A stretch of 33,730 nt of DNA from an uncultured Prevotellaceae bacterium (GCA_946404865.1 CAMJFC010000031.1:1-33730), one strand, 5' to 3'; positions 15,127 to 24,474 are shown, counted from the first letter of the stretch. A program made the numbers and translations. Notes: generated from the letters alone by a model not told the origin.

Positions 15127-16116
15127 TTACAATCTCATGCCAAACGATACACGGGCACGCCACTTGTTTTGGTTGATGATAACCTTATTATCATCGAAGA
15201 TGGAGTTGTTCATGACCAATGACGCACTGGCGAAATATTTCGACGAGAACTGCCTGACGATGGCTATGCGCTCATTGAAAATCATGTTCCAACGGATGTG
15301 CTGAGCCTTGATGCGCTCTCCGTCAATCGTGAGATTATTGCGGTTGTAGATGACAAAGGTAGGCAAGGCAGAGACGTGAAAGAGCCATTTGCTGCCAAGA
15401 ACGAGATTATAGCCATAGCCGCCACCTATCCCGACGTGCCCCACATATAAACGCACGTTGGGAATAATCTCCGATACTTCTACGGTCTTGACACTTCCCC
15501 CTTGATAGGATATTCCAGCAAGCCATGAGCCGACCGACTTCCGTTGGATGTAGGTCTGATTGAAAGCCGCAGGATAAGAGAAACGACGGTAATTGAACGT
15601 ATAATAAGCAGTGACATTGAGCACCTTCATCTCCAAAGCACCACGGTCTAACCGATAGATATCATCACCGCGCTCAATGTCGCCAGCCAAAGTCTTTGAA
15701 TTCTGATAACTGGCATCGACACTGAAACGGTTGGTATAATAATTCAGATTGAACTCATAATCCTTATTGCGCCCGCTCCAGCTGCCCGGGTTGAGGGCAA
15801 TGCCCGCAGACAAGCCTAAATAGCTGGCACTGAGGCTAATGGTGGTCTTGTTATTGGTCTTCAAATGAGATTTAGAGGTGATCCCATCGACAGTTCTCTT
15901 GGTATGCAAACCGTTGCCCGACACATTCATGCGGGCTTTCAACGTCAGCTTGTATTCCGGACGAGAAATATACATGGTGTCGTATGACACTTTGTAATAT
16001 CGCTCACTAAGCGTGCTGTCCACCTTGGCTCTGATACGCTCACGACGCGACTGCGCGTGCACCGACCCGACAACCAAGGTGAACAGCAGTAAGAATACGA
16101 TACCTCTCAGCGGCAT
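15127..16116 (-). CDS. DUF4421 exported protein (probable outer-membrane barrel)
   Basis: The protein has 329 residues: a signal peptide (MPLRGIVFLLLFTLVVGSVHAQ), then a short basic segment, then repeated amphipathic strands with alternating aromatics. It ends RARVSFGMRL. The ordered blocks YYKVSYDTMYISRPEY, TISLSASYLGLSAGIALNP, KDYEFNLNYYTNRFSVDASYQ and GGYGYNLVLGSKWLFHVSALP fit the DUF4421 family as I remember it. Function is unknown. It starts 7 bases after the POT-family gene ends and is probably the last gene of that minus-strand operon. No hairpin terminator is seen at its 3' end other than the convergent one at 15036-15078. Confidence 0.78.
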   Translation of the reverse strand: MPLRGIVFLLLFTLVVGSVHAQSRRERIRAKVDSTLSERYYKVSYDTMYISRPEYKLTLKARMNVSGNGLHTKRTVDGITSKSHLKTNNKTTISLSASYLGLSAGIALNPGSWSGRNKDYEFNLNYYTNRFSVDASYQNSKTLAGDIERGDDIYRLDRGALEMKVLNVTAYYTFNYRRFSYPAAFNQTYIQRKSVGSWLAGISYQGGSVKTVEVSEIIPNVRLYVGHVGIGGGYGYNLVLGSKWLFHVSALPTFVIYNRNNLTIDGERIKAQHIRWNMIFNERIAIVRQFSSKYFASASLVMNNSIFDDNKVIINQNKWRARVSFGMRL

Positions 16117-16123
16117 GGTTCCA

Positions 16124-17662
16124 TCACTTAGCCACCTTCTCCAAACGCTTCATCATGGCGAACATGAAGACGGCTGCCACAAGGCAGACACCGAGGAACA
16201 CGCTCCAGCAGACCCACAGGGGAACAGAGCCCCAAAGCAGTCCACCCACAACCACCAACTGGTTGCCGATGGCCGTTGCGACGAACCATCCACCCATCAT
16301 CATACCTTTGTATTTGGGAGGCGCCACCTTCGACACAAACGAGATACCCATGGGCGAGAGCAACAACTCACCGAAAGTGAGCACGAGATACACTCCGATA
16401 AGCAGGTTGGGCGTGACATCGGCCACATGTTTGCCTACGGGTTCACCGTCCGGACCCATCACCGTCTCGGGCATGGGCAGACCGAAAGAGAACATAGCCA
16501 TGAGGGCGTAAGCCGCAGCTGCCACAATCATGCCGTATGCAATCTTTCGCGGTGCGGAAGGTTCTTTCCCTTTGGCAGACAGTGCACCGAAGATGGCCAT
16601 CGACACGGGTGTGAGCGCCACCACATAGAACGGGTTGAACTGCTGGAAAATCGGAGCAGAGATGCTGGTTGCACCTTCGATAAGTGAATACTTATAGACC
16701 AGCAATGCCACGGCGACGATAATGACCGCAGCAGCGATATAACGTCCTTTGGCCGTCTTGCTCTGGAACAGGGCGAAACCGGCATAGACGATGAAGATAA
16801 TGAGCACCAGGTTCCACACATCGAAGGCCATGCTTTGCACACCCTCAGTGGAATTGGCTGTAAACTCATCTGCGAAGTAAGTCAGCGAAAGACCGTTCTG
16901 ATGGAAGGCCATCCAGAAGAAGATGACGACGGCAAACACCAGACACAGGGCCACAATGCGCTGTTTGGTCTCTTCTTTCGACAATTCGGGTTCTGCCGCA
17001 GCCTGGTCGGCCACAGCATCTTTTTTCTTGCCGCCCTCCGTATGGCGGAATGTCTTACGGAAGATATAATAAATAGCGATTGAGAGGATGAGCGACGCAC
17101 ATGCCACGGCAAAGGAGAAGTGGTAAGCATCGTTGGAAGAATAACCTAAAGCGGTCTCGGCATACTCCTTGATTTTGATGGCTGCAGTGGGTGCGAAGAG
17201 AGCACCGATATTGATGGCCATATAGAAGATGGAAAAGCCCGCATCACGCTTATCCGCATACTTCGGATCATCATAGAGGTTGCCCACCATGACCTGAAGA
17301 TTACCCTTGAAGAGACCCGTTCCAAAGCCGATAAGCAGCAGGGCGGCCAACATGACCACCAAAGCCACGCTGTCGCCTCCGAGCGGCACGCTGAGCAACA
17401 GATATCCGGCAAACATGACCATGATACCGATGGTCACCATCTTGCCGAAACCGAACTTATCGGCCATGATACCTCCAATCAACGGGAAGAAATACACAAG
17501 CATGAGAAACGAGCTGTAAATGGTGCCGGCCATGGCTGGCGACAGTCCATAATTGGCTCTGAGAAACAAAGCGAACACGGCCAACATCGTATAGTAGCCG
17601 AATCGTTCACCGGTGTTGGCCAATGCCAACGCAAAAAGTCCTTTTGGTTGTCCTTCGAACAT
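16124..17662 (-). CDS. POT-family (PTR2/PepT-like) oligopeptide transporter
   Basis: This 512-residue MFS protein belongs to the proton-dependent oligopeptide transporter family. The N-terminal helix carries NTGERFGYY at 16-24, which aligns with the family's ExxERFxYY motif, but the first glutamate is asparagine (N16) while E19 and R20 remain. Further landmarks are GGIMADKFGFGKMVTIG, GTGLFKGNLQVMVGNLY, AGFSIFYMAINIGALFAPT, and the C-terminal FGELLLSPMGISFVSKVAPPKYKGMMMGGWF. A charged loop near 195-215 splits the two halves. It lies between a PorT-like gene (10 bases upstream) and the DUF4421 gene. Peptide import is the family role; the N16 change may alter proton coupling. Confidence 0.92.
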   Translation of the reverse strand: MFEGQPKGLFALALANTGERFGYYTMLAVFALFLRANYGLSPAMAGTIYSSFLMLVYFFPLIGGIMADKFGFGKMVTIGIMVMFAGYLLLSVPLGGDSVALVVMLAALLLIGFGTGLFKGNLQVMVGNLYDDPKYADKRDAGFSIFYMAINIGALFAPTAAIKIKEYAETALGYSSNDAYHFSFAVACASLILSIAIYYIFRKTFRHTEGGKKKDAVADQAAAEPELSKEETKQRIVALCLVFAVVIFFWMAFHQNGLSLTYFADEFTANSTEGVQSMAFDVWNLVLIIFIVYAGFALFQSKTAKGRYIAAAVIIVAVALLVYKYSLIEGATSISAPIFQQFNPFYVVALTPVSMAIFGALSAKGKEPSAPRKIAYGMIVAAAAYALMAMFSFGLPMPETVMGPDGEPVGKHVADVTPNLLIGVYLVLTFGELLLSPMGISFVSKVAPPKYKGMMMGGWFVATAIGNQLVVVGGLLWGSVPLWVCWSVFLGVCLVAAVFMFAMMKRLEKVAK

Positions 17663-17672
17663 AATTCAATTA

Positions 17673-18422
17673 TTATTTGGTTTTCATAATATCAAACAGG
17701 TAGGCAAGCTTAATCACGATAGTGCCGTGATTCGACCTGCCGAAGTAGTCACGCTTGGAATCACCGTATATATTTCCCAATCCGTAATAGTAACGTCCCT
17801 CCAACTGGAAATGTCCGGCACGGGGATGTGAATATTCCATTCCCACACCTGCTGCGATACCATAGTCAAACTTGTTCTCCACGGGCATGGTACCTTGGGC
17901 GTCGGTCTTATTGGAACGGTCGCTGGTGTTGCGTTCGTCCCACTTGAAATTGGAGTCGGTCGATTCGCTCAGGTAGATACCAAACTGTGGGCCCGCCTGA
18001 AAGAAGAACTGGAAACCCTTGGTCTCATGTCCCCATGCCAAATGGGCAAACACGGGTATCTGGATGTAATTGATGGTCCGGTTGTAGGCTTCAGCCGCTC
18101 CCGTCATAGGATTGATGACAGGCTGGTCGAACGCGTCGAGGATTTCCTCTTTCCATCCGAGCGCCGTATAGTTGACCTCGGCGGCAACGCTGCAGATGGT
18201 GCTGAAATATTTCTCGCACACATAGCGTGCTGACAGTCCGAACGTCATACCGCCGTGCATCGCCTGCGACACTTTCGGCACAAAGCCGATAGTATTGAGC
18301 GCATAGCCGGCATTGCCACCCACCGCCAAGTCGTTACGGTGTTCGCCTACCTGCGCACAGACTGTGGTTGCCGATACAATCAGCAACCACAAGAGGAGAA
18401 TATGTTTATATTTAACTATCAC
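17673..18422 (-). CDS. PorT-like outer-membrane beta-barrel protein
   Basis: A GTG at 18422 opens a 249-residue protein with a good signal peptide (IVKYKHILLLWLLIVSATTVCAQ). The open frame runs further upstream from a TTG, but that part is encoded by the G-rich repeat tract and is not credible. The mature protein fits the PorT/OMP_b-brl pattern: DLAVGGNAGYALNTIGFVPKVSQ, GGMTFGLSARYVCEKYFSTICSVAAEVNYTALGWKEE, INYIQIPVFAHLAWG, FFFQAGPQFGIYLS and FDYGIAAGVGMEYSHPRAGHFQLEGRYYYGLGNIY. PorT itself is part of the T9SS outer-membrane machinery, but many relatives are not, so no symbol is given. It follows the LysM gene in the same direction. Confidence 0.82.
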   Translation of the reverse strand: MIVKYKHILLLWLLIVSATTVCAQVGEHRNDLAVGGNAGYALNTIGFVPKVSQAMHGGMTFGLSARYVCEKYFSTICSVAAEVNYTALGWKEEILDAFDQPVINPMTGAAEAYNRTINYIQIPVFAHLAWGHETKGFQFFFQAGPQFGIYLSESTDSNFKWDERNTSDRSNKTDAQGTMPVENKFDYGIAAGVGMEYSHPRAGHFQLEGRYYYGLGNIYGDSKRDYFGRSNHGTIVIKLAYLFDIMKTK

Positions 18423-18486
18423 GAGGGAGTTAAAGGGGGAGTTAAAAAGGGGAGTTAAAAAGGGGCCCCAAACGTTCAACGTTCAA
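18423..18486 (-). repeat. AACTCCCC(TTTTT) and AACGTT tracts between the LysM and PorT-like genes
   Basis: On the gene strand the stop TGA of the LysM gene begins a TGAACGTTGAACGTT run (18472-18486). A GGGGCCCC palindrome and three TTTAACTCCC-type units then lead to the GTG start of the next gene. The plus strand therefore carries runs of 3-5 G. The AACTCCC unit resembles the tracts at 3777-3852 and 9521-9636. Confidence 0.75.
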
Positions 18487-19880
18487 TAGTTGATTGACTC
18501 GATGGTACGGTTGGGCAGGTAGTGTACGAACATGAAGTTGGCATTTTTCAGTCCTTTGCCCACCTGACGAAAATGCATCGGGGTCTGCACCGTCTTGTAA
18601 GCGAGTTGCCCCTTCGCGCCCTTGAACAGGCTGCCAAACTGCGCCACACCGCCGATGAAATAGCAACCATGGTCAAAACCAGTCAGACCAAAGCGAGGCA
18701 GACGGTGTATGTCCATCTCCAGATTGAATTTATCCTTATATTGCTTCTCCACCCATTTGGTGTCTTTCGACATGTCATTATAGAAGAAATAGGTGGGGAT
18801 ATAGGTGTCGTACTTAAAATAGAGGTCTTGGTAAGGCTTGGTGTACATCAACCACTCGATATAGCCCATCATACTGATGTTCAGGCTCTTATTAGCCTCG
18901 GTCAAAATATTCAACTTGGCGAAAACGTCATTGAGTTTCGGCGACTTCTCCGTATTGAGGATGACCACATTGGGACGAGAGAGGTCGAACGCACGCGTGA
19001 AATCGGCATCGCTGCTGTTGAGCGAGGTGAGCGAATATTGCATCCCTCTCTTTTCCATCTCTGAGCGCAGCGCAGCGGTGAACTTTCCCTTGGTGCTGCC
19101 CGGGTCGGCACAATCAATGACAACAGGATGGTAGGCGGCAAAGCGCTCGAAGAACTTGGCGAGCGCCACCTCTTCTACTTCGCTGTTCGACTGAAACACC
19201 TGATAGACGGTCTCATATTTCTTGCAAGGCTCCCCCTCGATGGAGAAGGGAATGATATGACGGATGCTGTTCGATTTACAGAACTCTGCCAACGGCTTTA
19301 CTTGGTCGCTGTAGAGCGGACCGATGATGATGTCGCAGGCACCCGCCTCTTCTTTATGCTCTTTGATGGTTTTAGTGATGTCGGCGCCGCGCGGCACATT
19401 CCATGCGTGCATGTCCACGGTGATGCCGTCGATGGCCACGCGCTCACATGCCAGGAGCAATCCGCGGTAGTACTCCACCATGCGCATGCCGTCACCGTCA
19501 TTGTTGTGCAACGGCAGCATCACCCCCACCCTCACTAAATTCTTGCTGACGGGCTGCGTCACAGGTTGTTGTTGCTGCTGCTGTTGCTGTTGTGAGGTCT
19601 GGGATGTCGGTTGGCCGCCCGCCTCCATCACCAACTGGTCGGTGCCAAAGGGGATATTGATATAGTCACCCTTCTTCAGCGTATATCCCTCCATCCGCAT
19701 TTCGGGATTGGCGGCTTCCAACTCCTGTGTGGTAATGCCGTATTGACGGGCTATGCCGTAAATCGTCTCACTCTTTTTCACTTTGTGCTGCTCGCGTATC
19801 TTCACGGTCTGAGCGGTCACACTGATGCCCACGGCCATGGCCACAGCCACCATCAAGTATCTTAAAAAATGTCTCTTCAT
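18483..19880 (-). CDS. LysM plus periplasmic-binding-fold protein
   Basis: The ATG at 19880 gives 465 residues; another at 19898 adds six and is possible. A signal peptide (MKRHFLRYLMVAVAMAVGISVTAQ) is followed by a LysM domain (EQHKVKKSETIYGIARQYGITTQELEAANPEM to KKGDYINIP, about 32-80) that should bind peptidoglycan. A low-complexity linker with nine consecutive glutamines comes next. The rest (about 125-465) looks like a type I periplasmic-binding fold of the LIV-binding type, starting NLVRVGVMLPLHNNDGDGMRMVEYYRGLLLACE. No ABC transporter neighbours it, so it is probably not a transport receptor. Similar LysM/binding-fold proteins occur in this phylum; the ligand is unknown. First gene of a four-gene minus-strand unit. 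Confidence 0.85.
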   Translation of the reverse strand: MKRHFLRYLMVAVAMAVGISVTAQTVKIREQHKVKKSETIYGIARQYGITTQELEAANPEMRMEGYTLKKGDYINIPFGTDQLVMEAGGQPTSQTSQQQQQQQQQPVTQPVSKNLVRVGVMLPLHNNDGDGMRMVEYYRGLLLACERVAIDGITVDMHAWNVPRGADITKTIKEHKEEAGACDIIIGPLYSDQVKPLAEFCKSNSIRHIIPFSIEGEPCKKYETVYQVFQSNSEVEEVALAKFFERFAAYHPVVIDCADPGSTKGKFTAALRSEMEKRGMQYSLTSLNSSDADFTRAFDLSRPNVVILNTEKSPKLNDVFAKLNILTEANKSLNISMMGYIEWLMYTKPYQDLYFKYDTYIPTYFFYNDMSKDTKWVEKQYKDKFNLEMDIHRLPRFGLTGFDHGCYFIGGVAQFGSLFKGAKGQLAYKTVQTPMHFRQVGKGLKNANFMFVHYLPNRTIESINY

Positions 19881-19916
19881 CTGCTTTGAGTTAATCATTC
19901 TATTGGTAATATGGTG

Positions 19917-19946
19917 CAAATTTATACAAAAAATCCGAATAACAAA
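19917..19946 (-). promoter_or_regulatory. Promoter for the LysM operon
   Basis: On the reverse strand TTTG (19943-19946) and TAAATTTG (19917-19924) are separated by 18 nt, a near-ideal Bacteroidota promoter. Transcription would begin around 19910, which rules out starts upstream of 19898. Confidence 0.8.
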
Positions 19947-20017
19947 TGAGTTGGGATAAAAAAACCACACAAAGAAAAATTTTTGTCTTCTTTTTACGTT
20001 TTATAAGAAAAAACATG

Positions 20018-20025
20018 TAACTTTG
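20018..20025 (+). promoter_or_regulatory. Promoter -7 box abutting the T9SS cargo start codon
   Basis: TAACTTTG ends only 5 nt before the ATG at 20031, so the transcript would have almost no 5' leader. A well-spaced -33 TTTG is not evident. Confidence 0.65.
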
Positions 20026-20030
20026 CAAAT

Positions 20031-20753
20031 ATGAACTATCGGACCATTTTTTCGCTGCTGGCACTTCTGTTGGCAGCATATCCCTTATTAGCACAAGACA
20101 ACTTACCCGACATCCACCCCACGGCCTATTACACCGGCACCGACGGCATTGAGGTGGAGAGTGCCTCGCATTCGGGCAATGCCCCGATGAGTGCACGATT
20201 CGTGGCCAACGCGGAGAATACGGAGGGGTGGTCGGCCAACTACGAATGGCATTTCAGCCGCGAGAATGAGGCGACCCCCTACCTCATCCGCTATGAGGAA
20301 GACACACAATACACGTTCACCGAGGCGGGCGCACACATCATCCAACTCTATGCCGTCTTCGTACAAGGCAATGACACCATCGCCTACACCGACGACTATT
20401 GGGCTGAGACGGAACCGCTCCGCGTGACCATCAACGAAAGCAAGTTGGAGATGCCCAATGCCTTCTCGCCCAACGACGACGATAAGAACAAGATTTACCG
20501 TGCGAAACCGACATACCAGAGTATAGTCGAGTTTCACGCCGTCATCTTCAACCGCTGGGGACAGAAGTTGTACGAATGGGACGACCCTGCCGGCGGCTGG
20601 GATGGCACCTTCAACGGCAAACCCGTGGCACAAGGCGTGTATTACGTATTGGTCAGAGCCAAAGGTGCTGACGGAAGGACGTACAACATCCGCCGCGATG
20701 TGAACCTGCTGCGTGGATATACCGAAAGCACCACGGTGGGAGGGACGGAATGA
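20031..20753 (+). CDS. T9SS type B cargo protein with gliding-motility-type C-terminal domain
   Basis: This 240-residue protein has a signal peptide ([22 protein letters not shown]). A PKD-like domain with few cysteines follows ([43 protein letters not shown], about 60-110). From about residue 140 comes a type B T9SS sorting domain: [46 protein letters not shown] and [18 protein letters not shown]. Such domains direct export across the outer membrane. The chain runs about 12 residues past the usual end of the domain (after VNLLRG). The whole cargo is very small, so this may be a structural or accessory surface protein. Its last bases overlap the uvrA start as ATGA. Confidence 0.9.
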   Translation: MNYRTIFSLLALLLAAYPLLAQDNLPDIHPTAYYTGTDGIEVESASHSGNAPMSARFVANAENTEGWSANYEWHFSRENEATPYLIRYEEDTQYTFTEAGAHIIQLYAVFVQGNDTIAYTDDYWAETEPLRVTINESKLEMPNAFSPNDDDKNKIYRAKPTYQSIVEFHAVIFNRWGQKLYEWDDPAGGWDGTFNGKPVAQGVYYVLVRAKGADGRTYNIRRDVNLLRGYTESTTVGGTE

Positions 20754-23593
20754 GTGAAAAGAAGTCATACATAGAAGTATTAGGTGCGCGCGTCCATAAC
20801 CTGAAAAATGTGGACGTCAAGATACCGCGCGACAGCCTCACGGTATTCACTGGCCTTTCGGGGTCGGGCAAATCATCGTTGGCCTTCGACACCATCTTTG
20901 CCGAGGGACAACGCCGCTATATTGAGACCTTCGCCGCCTACGCGCGCAACTTCCTTGGTGGCATGGAACGCCCTGACGTTGATCAAATTACGGGACTCAG
21001 TCCTGTCATCAGCATCGAACAGAAGACGACCAACAAAAATCCCCGTTCCACGGTGGGCACCACCACCGAGGTGTACGACTATCTGCGTCTGCTCTTCGCC
21101 CGTGCCGCCACCGCCTATAGTTATGCGACGGGCGAAAAGATGGTGAAATACACCGAGGAACGTGTGCAGCAGATGATACGCACCGACTACAACGGGCGAC
21201 GCATCTACATCCTCGCTCCATTGGTGCGCCAGCGCAAAGGCCACTACCGCGAACTGTTTGAGAACATGCGCCGCAAAGGCTACCTTTATGTGCGCGTGGA
21301 TGGTGAGATACTGGAAATCACACGCGGGATGAAAACCGACCGCTACAAGAACCATAACATCGAGGTGGTGATTGACAAGATGATGGTGCGCGACACCGAC
21401 AGCGAAAGGTTGCAGAAAAGCGTCCAGACCGCCATGAAACAGGGCGAGGGGGTGCTCATGATTTATGACGCCGACACCGGAGCGGTGAAGAACTACTCTA
21501 AACGGCTGATGTGCCCCACCACGGGCATGTCGTATGCCGACCCGGCCCCCAACCGATTCTCGTTCAACTCTCCCGAAGGGGCATGTGAGCGCTGCAAAGG
21601 ACTGGGCGTGGTCAACGAGATTGACTTGAATAAGGTCATACCCGACCGGCAGTTGTCCATTCACGACGGCGCCATCACCCCGCTCGGCAAATACAAGAAC
21701 CAGATGATTTTCTGGCAGATTGATGCCATCCTGCAAGACTATGAGTGTACGCTCAAAACGCCCGTGGCCGACATCCCCGACGAGGCCATGAACGAGATTC
21801 TCTACGGCAAGTTGGGCAACGTGCGCATTGCCAAGGAACTGGTTCACACCACCACCGACTATTTCATCGCCTATGACGGTGTGATGAAATACCTGCGCCA
21901 GGTGATGGACAACGACGACAGTGCCGCCGGACAAAAATGGGCCGACCAGTTCTTGCAGATGTCGCCCTGCCCTGAATGTCACGGACAGCGGCTCAACCGC
22001 GAGGCGCTCTCCTACCGCATCTACGATAAGAATATCGCCGAACTGGCCGCGATGGACCTCGGTCAACTACGTGAATGGATAGATGAAGCCATGCCGCATC
22101 TGGACCTCAAACAGCAGACTATCGCTGCGGAGATAATGAAGGAGATACGCACACGCATCGATTTCCTCCTTGAGGTGGGGCTCGACTACCTGTCGCTCAA
22201 CCGGCAGTCGGCATCACTCTCGGGCGGCGAGAGCCAGCGCATCCGACTGGCCACGCAGATTGGTTCGCAATTGGTCAATGTGCTCTACATCCTCGACGAG
22301 CCCAGCATCGGACTGCACCAACGCGACAACAACCGGCTCATCCACAGTCTGAAAGAATTGCGCGACCTGGGTAATACCGTCATTGTGGTGGAGCACGATA
22401 AAGACATGATGCTGGCCGCCGACTATGTGGTGGATATCGGTCCGAAGGCGGGGCGCAAGGGCGGCGAAGTGGTGTTTCAAGGCACACCGCAGGAGATGCT
22501 GCGCCAGCATACCCTGACCGCCCAATACCTGAACGGCGAGGCGAAGATACCACTGCCCGCGGAGCGACGGAAGGGCAACGGCCACGCCATCACCATCCAT
22601 GGGGCATCGGGCAACAACCTGAAACACATCGATGTGACGTTCCCCCTCGGCACGCTCACCGTGGTGACAGGAGTGAGCGGCTCCGGGAAATCGACCCTCA
22701 TCAATGAGACACTGCAACCCATTCTCAGTCAACGGTTCTACCGCTCGCTCAAGCGGCCCATGCCCTACGACAGTATCGAGGGGGTGGAACATATCGACAA
22801 GGTGGTCAACGTGGACCAGTCGCCCATCGGGCGCACACCACGCTCCAACCCTGCCACCTACACGGGCGTGTTCAGCGACATCCGCTCGTTGTTCGTCAAT
22901 CTGCCCGAAGCAAAGATACGAGGTTATAAACCCGGCCGATTCTCGTTCAACGTGAAAGGCGGACGCTGCGAGACGTGCGGCGGCAATGGTTATAAGACCA
23001 TCGAGATGAATTTCCTGCCCGATGTGACGGTGCCCTGCGAGGTGTGCCACGGCAAGCGGTATAACCGCGAGACGCTGGAAGTGCGATTCAAAGGAAAGTC
23101 CATTGCTGATGTGCTCGACATGACCATCAACCAAGCAGTGGAGTTTTTTGACAATGTGCCCGCCATCCTGCAAAAAATCAAGACCATACAGGATGTGGGA
23201 CTGGGGTATATCAAACTCGGCCAGCCCTCGACGACCCTATCCGGCGGAGAGAGCCAACGCGTGAAACTGGCCACCGAACTGTCGAAACGCGACACGGGAA
23301 AAACGCTTTACATCCTCGACGAGCCAACTACGGGCCTCCATTTCGAAGACATCCGCATCCTCATGAACGTGCTGCAGCGCTTGGTGGACCGGGGCAATAC
23401 GGTCATCATCATCGAGCACAACCTCGACGTCATCAAACTGGCCGACCATATCATTGACATGGGACCAGAAGGCGGACGTGGCGGCGGAAACGTGCTCTCC
23501 ACGGGCACCCCCGAAGAGGTGGTTTTGAGCGACAAAGGCTACACGCCAGCCTTTATCAAAGAGGAAATTTCGTCACTCTTATCGCAAAAATAA
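20750..23593 (+). CDS. uvrA: Excinuclease ABC subunit A (UvrA)
   Basis: UvrA is the damage-sensing ATPase of nucleotide excision repair and loads UvrB on DNA. The 947-residue protein is complete. Walker A sites are GLSGSGKS at 35-42 and GVSGSGKS at 641-648, two LSGGESQR signatures precede ILDEPS/ILDEPT Walker B sites, and EHD/EHN switch histidines are present. The C-terminal zinc module has C740, C743, C763 and C766 in the C-X2-C-X19-C-X2-C pattern. Further CxxC pairs ([16 protein letters not shown]) lie in the N-terminal half. The ATG overlaps the stop of the T9SS cargo gene by 4 bases and no separate promoter is visible, so it appears translationally coupled to that gene. No hairpin terminator follows. 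Confidence 0.98.
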   Translation: MSEKKSYIEVLGARVHNLKNVDVKIPRDSLTVFTGLSGSGKSSLAFDTIFAEGQRRYIETFAAYARNFLGGMERPDVDQITGLSPVISIEQKTTNKNPRSTVGTTTEVYDYLRLLFARAATAYSYATGEKMVKYTEERVQQMIRTDYNGRRIYILAPLVRQRKGHYRELFENMRRKGYLYVRVDGEILEITRGMKTDRYKNHNIEVVIDKMMVRDTDSERLQKSVQTAMKQGEGVLMIYDADTGAVKNYSKRLMCPTTGMSYADPAPNRFSFNSPEGACERCKGLGVVNEIDLNKVIPDRQLSIHDGAITPLGKYKNQMIFWQIDAILQDYECTLKTPVADIPDEAMNEILYGKLGNVRIAKELVHTTTDYFIAYDGVMKYLRQVMDNDDSAAGQKWADQFLQMSPCPECHGQRLNREALSYRIYDKNIAELAAMDLGQLREWIDEAMPHLDLKQQTIAAEIMKEIRTRIDFLLEVGLDYLSLNRQSASLSGGESQRIRLATQIGSQLVNVLYILDEPSIGLHQRDNNRLIHSLKELRDLGNTVIVVEHDKDMMLAADYVVDIGPKAGRKGGEVVFQGTPQEMLRQHTLTAQYLNGEAKIPLPAERRKGNGHAITIHGASGNNLKHIDVTFPLGTLTVVTGVSGSGKSTLINETLQPILSQRFYRSLKRPMPYDSIEGVEHIDKVVNVDQSPIGRTPRSNPATYTGVFSDIRSLFVNLPEAKIRGYKPGRFSFNVKGGRCETCGGNGYKTIEMNFLPDVTVPCEVCHGKRYNRETLEVRFKGKSIADVLDMTINQAVEFFDNVPAILQKIKTIQDVGLGYIKLGQPSTTLSGGESQRVKLATELSKRDTGKTLYILDEPTTGLHFEDIRILMNVLQRLVDRGNTVIIIEHNLDVIKLADHIIDMGPEGGRGGGNVLSTGTPEEVVLSDKGYTPAFIKEEISSLLSQK

Positions 23594-23633
23594 CAAGAGT
23601 AAGAAGAAAAAACGCCAAAAAAGTGACAAATTA

Positions 23634-23665
23634 TTTGGGTTATTCACATTTTTGTATTATTTTTG
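23634..23665 (+). promoter_or_regulatory. Promoter of lipoprotein gene A
   Basis: TTTG at 23634-23637 and TATTTTTG at 23658-23665 have 20-nt spacing. A ~60-nt leader follows to the ATG at 23726. Confidence 0.8.
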
Positions 23666-23725
23666 CACCAAATTGACCATTATAAATCATTCACATAATT
23701 ATTAACCTTTAAAACATTTACAATT

Positions 23726-24142
23726 ATGAAGAAAGTATTTGCAGGATTGTTCATCATGATGATGGGCTTGTTCTTCGTGGCATGCTCTGGCGCAGGCGAC
23801 ATCAAAGGCGTGATTGAGAAAGCTAAGGCTGAAGGCGCCAACTGGACCGAGGCTCAGTGGAAAGATGCGATGAAAGAGGCTATAAACGCAGCAAAGCCCA
23901 TGTTCCAAGACCTTCAGGATATCCAGAAGAAAGTTGAAGCTGCCGGCAGTGACGCAGAAGCTATAGGGAAAATCATGGAAGACGCACAGAAGATGCAAGA
24001 CAAGTACAAAGATCTGGGCGCACAGTTCGAAGAGTTTGAAAAGATTGTCGAAGCCAACCCCACAGCAAAGAAAATAATGGATGACAAAGCCTTCCAAGAG
24101 GAATTGAAGAAAGATCTCGGCTTTGATTTGCCCGACCTTTAA
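23726..24142 (+). CDS. Helical lipoprotein family member A
   Basis: The protein has 138 residues and a lipoprotein signal peptide whose lipobox FVAC puts the lipidated cysteine at C20. The mature part is almost entirely helical and rich in K, E and A. It begins GDIKGVIEKAKAEGANWTEAQWKDAMKEA, continues through a charged helix (IQKKVEAAGSDAEAIGKIMEDAQKMQ), then KYKDLGAQFEEFEKIVEANPTAKKI, and ends DDKAFQEELKKDLGFDLPDL. No cysteine other than C20 is present. I do not recognise a named family. It is the first of six adjacent paralogues (23726-27292), has its own promoter and a hairpin terminator at 24212-24247, and so is transcribed alone. Envelope location is predicted; function unknown. Confidence 0.88.
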   Translation: MKKVFAGLFIMMMGLFFVACSGAGDIKGVIEKAKAEGANWTEAQWKDAMKEAINAAKPMFQDLQDIQKKVEAAGSDAEAIGKIMEDAQKMQDKYKDLGAQFEEFEKIVEANPTAKKIMDDKAFQEELKKDLGFDLPDL

Positions 24143-24211
24143 TCAGCCGAACATTTTGAACCTATATCTTCGCACCAACAAAGGCGAATCAATCATTTAC
24201 AAATATTCTAC

Positions 24212-24247
24212 AACGGCAGACCTTGAGAAGGGCCTGCCGTTTTCTTT
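24212..24247 (+). terminator. Intrinsic terminator after gene A
   Basis: AACGGCAG (24212-24219) pairs with CTGCCGTT (24234-24241), with possible CC/GG pairs inside the loop, followed by TTTCTTTC. Confidence 0.85.
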
Positions 24248-24368
24248 CATGACAATATCCTCATTTTCAGAGCGATTGTCCTTTAACTTGCTGAAGACTG
24301 CAATCATTTCCTTAAACGGCTTGAGCTTCTTCAAATAGCGAAAGCGGAGTTTTTTTAATAGAAATACT

Positions 24369-24399
24369 TTTGCTTTTTCAACTTTTTATTTTATCTTTG
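24369..24399 (+). promoter_or_regulatory. Promoter of lipoprotein gene B
   Basis: TTTG at 24369-24372 and TATCTTTG at 24392-24399 have 19-nt spacing. The leader to the ATG is 75 nt, and its last ~27 nt match gene A. Confidence 0.8.
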
Positions 24400-24474
24400 C
24401 ACCGATGTAGAGAAATGAACATCTTTTACAACATTGATTCATATTTTTATTAACCCTTTAAAACATTTACAATT

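Noticed and set aside
18423..18479. Extended TTG start of the PorT-like gene
   Set aside because: The added residues are encoded by the repeat tract, whereas GTG at 18422 places the signal peptide right at the N-terminus.
24123..24338. Plus-strand 71-codon frame after lipoprotein A
   Set aside because: It begins inside gene A in another frame, crosses a strong terminator and has no promoter or recognisable product.
24190..24400. Possible decayed minus-strand gene between lipoproteins A and B (open frame ending near 24193, with KKLRFRYLKKLKPFKEM-like codons)
   Set aside because: It has no usable start codon upstream, overlaps the gene A terminator and the gene B promoter, and matches no family I know. 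The ~330-nt gap is explained by those signals.
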